A program made the position numbers and the translations under genes. The notes below the pieces were generated by a model. It saw only the letters and a program-made list of their open reading frames with translations, had not been told where the DNA came from and ran no database searches. DNA of 7,926 nt from Reyranella sp. (GTDB lineage: Bacteria > Pseudomonadota > Alphaproteobacteria > Reyranellales > Reyranellaceae), in the NCBI GenBank assembly GCA_004296815.1, contig SCVT01000239.1, positions 1-7,926 on the forward strand, read 5' to 3'. Numbering within the stretch: position 1 is the first letter of the stretch; each line of letters begins with the position of its first letter. This document shows, one piece after another, positions 7,244-7,926 of this stretch.

Positions 7244-7926
7244 TCAGCCCAGCCGCAGAAGCGGCACGGCAGCCGCTGCCAGTACGACAGCAGCAATGCG
7301 CAGGCGGGTGAAGGGTTCCTTCAGCCAGACCACAGCGATCAACACAGCGAAGATCGCGCTGGTGTCCCGTAGAGCCGCAGCCGGCGCAATCGGGGCGTGG
7401 CTCCACACCCACAGGATCAGGAGATACGAGACCATCGAGGCGACCGCGACGGGCAATGCCAGTCGCCATTGGCTGGCGACGTGCTGCCATGGCGGGCCGG
7501 CGCTCCGCTGCCGCCAGGCCATGGCAAGGGCATTGGTGATCGACACCGCAAAACCGTAGGCCCACGGCGATCCCGACGCGCGCACGCCCTGGGCGTCGCA
7601 CATGATGTAGGCGGCCGTGCCGAGGCCGGCCAGGAGGGTCCAACCCATGGCGGCGCGCGCCACGCCATGGCCGCGCGCGGCATCCCAGCCGAGCAGCGCC
7701 AGAGCCGAGGCGATCACGAGGATACCGAGCAATCCAAAGATGCCGAGCTGTTCGCCCGTCAGAAGGGCAGCAAGGGGCACGACGAGAAGAACCGCCACCG
7801 ACCGCACGACGGGATAGACGATGCCGAAGCCGCCGAGCTCGTAGGCGCGCAACAGCGCCGAGATCGTCACGACATTCAACAGCGTCGACGCGGCGATCCA
7901 ACCCCACGACGCCGGGTTGGGCAGCC
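7244..7926 (-). CDS. EamA-type (DMT superfamily) transporter, C-terminal part (cut by window edge)
   Basis: The fragment has 226 residues reading in from the window edge without a stop; family members usually have about 280-300 residues in ten membrane helices as two five-helix repeats. About eight hydrophobic segments can be seen, at approximate fragment positions 8-25, 34-55, 60-80, 92-110, 119-139, 153-175, 183-203 and 205-224. The end of the first repeat has the LRAYELGGFGIVYPVVRS and LLTGEQL pattern. The second repeat ends with LRDTSAIFAVLIAVVWLKEP followed by a last helix, which is the typical EamA signature of a helix, a glutamate-containing turn and a closing helix. Such proteins sit in the inner membrane and export or import small metabolites; the substrate cannot be told from sequence. 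The true start lies outside the window. A small unknown gene follows on the same strand. Confidence 0.85.
   Translation of the reverse strand, partial: LPNPASWGWIAASTLLNVVTISALLRAYELGGFGIVYPVVRSVAVLLVVPLAALLTGEQLGIFGLLGILVIASALALLGWDAARGHGVARAAMGWTLLAGLGTAAYIMCDAQGVRASGSPWAYGFAVSITNALAMAWRQRSAGPPWQHVASQWRLALPVAVASMVSYLLILWVWSHAPIAPAAALRDTSAIFAVLIAVVWLKEPFTRLRIAAVVLAAAAVPLLRLG

Noticed and set aside
6852..7907. A single 351-codon minus-strand gene covering the small unknown protein and much of the transporter region
   Set aside because: Only the last 100 codons look like a real protein and they have their own AAGGAG site. The upstream part is an out-of-frame reading of the EamA transporter, whose own frame shows clear membrane helices.

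Overview
This window looks like an ordinary chromosomal housekeeping segment of a high-GC alphaproteobacterium. The evidence is the gene content and order (carB and carA facing away from a GatB/YqeY gene, dnaG and rpoD), GC-rich codon use throughout, and a RpoD of the long proteobacterial primary-sigma type. I cannot fix the order or genus from the sequence alone. No mobile element, CRISPR array, tRNA or rRNA gene was seen.

Left part, minus strand (1-2026): the 5' end of carB (cut by the window edge) preceded by a complete carA, only 8 bases apart. Together they encode carbamoyl-phosphate synthase, which feeds pyrimidine and arginine synthesis. Their probable promoter lies at 2089-2117 and is bracketed by the two arms of a long inverted repeat (2071-2133), the most striking non-coding structure in the window.

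Middle part, plus strand (2224-6850): GatB/YqeY-domain protein, DNA primase (dnaG) and primary sigma factor (rpoD), ending in a strong intrinsic terminator at 6822-6850. This is the counterpart of the enterobacterial rpsU-dnaG-rpoD macromolecular synthesis operon, with the YqeY gene in the first position. The YqeY leader can fold into a long hairpin that reaches the likely ribosome binding site. The YqeY-dnaG spacer holds several mutually exclusive GC-rich pairings just ahead of a dnaG start that lacks a well-spaced Shine-Dalgarno. The dnaG-rpoD spacer (167 bases) holds a good rpoD ribosome binding site and a small hairpin.

Right part, minus strand (6852-7926): a 100-residue protein of unknown function with a very good ribosome binding site, and upstream of it the C-terminal three quarters of an EamA-type (drug/metabolite transporter) membrane protein cut by the window edge. 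These converge on rpoD.

There is no clear sign of an undescribed enzyme system here. The points worth a second look are regulatory: the repeat around the carA promoter, the YqeY leader hairpin, the alternative pairings ahead of dnaG, and the small unknown gene after rpoD.
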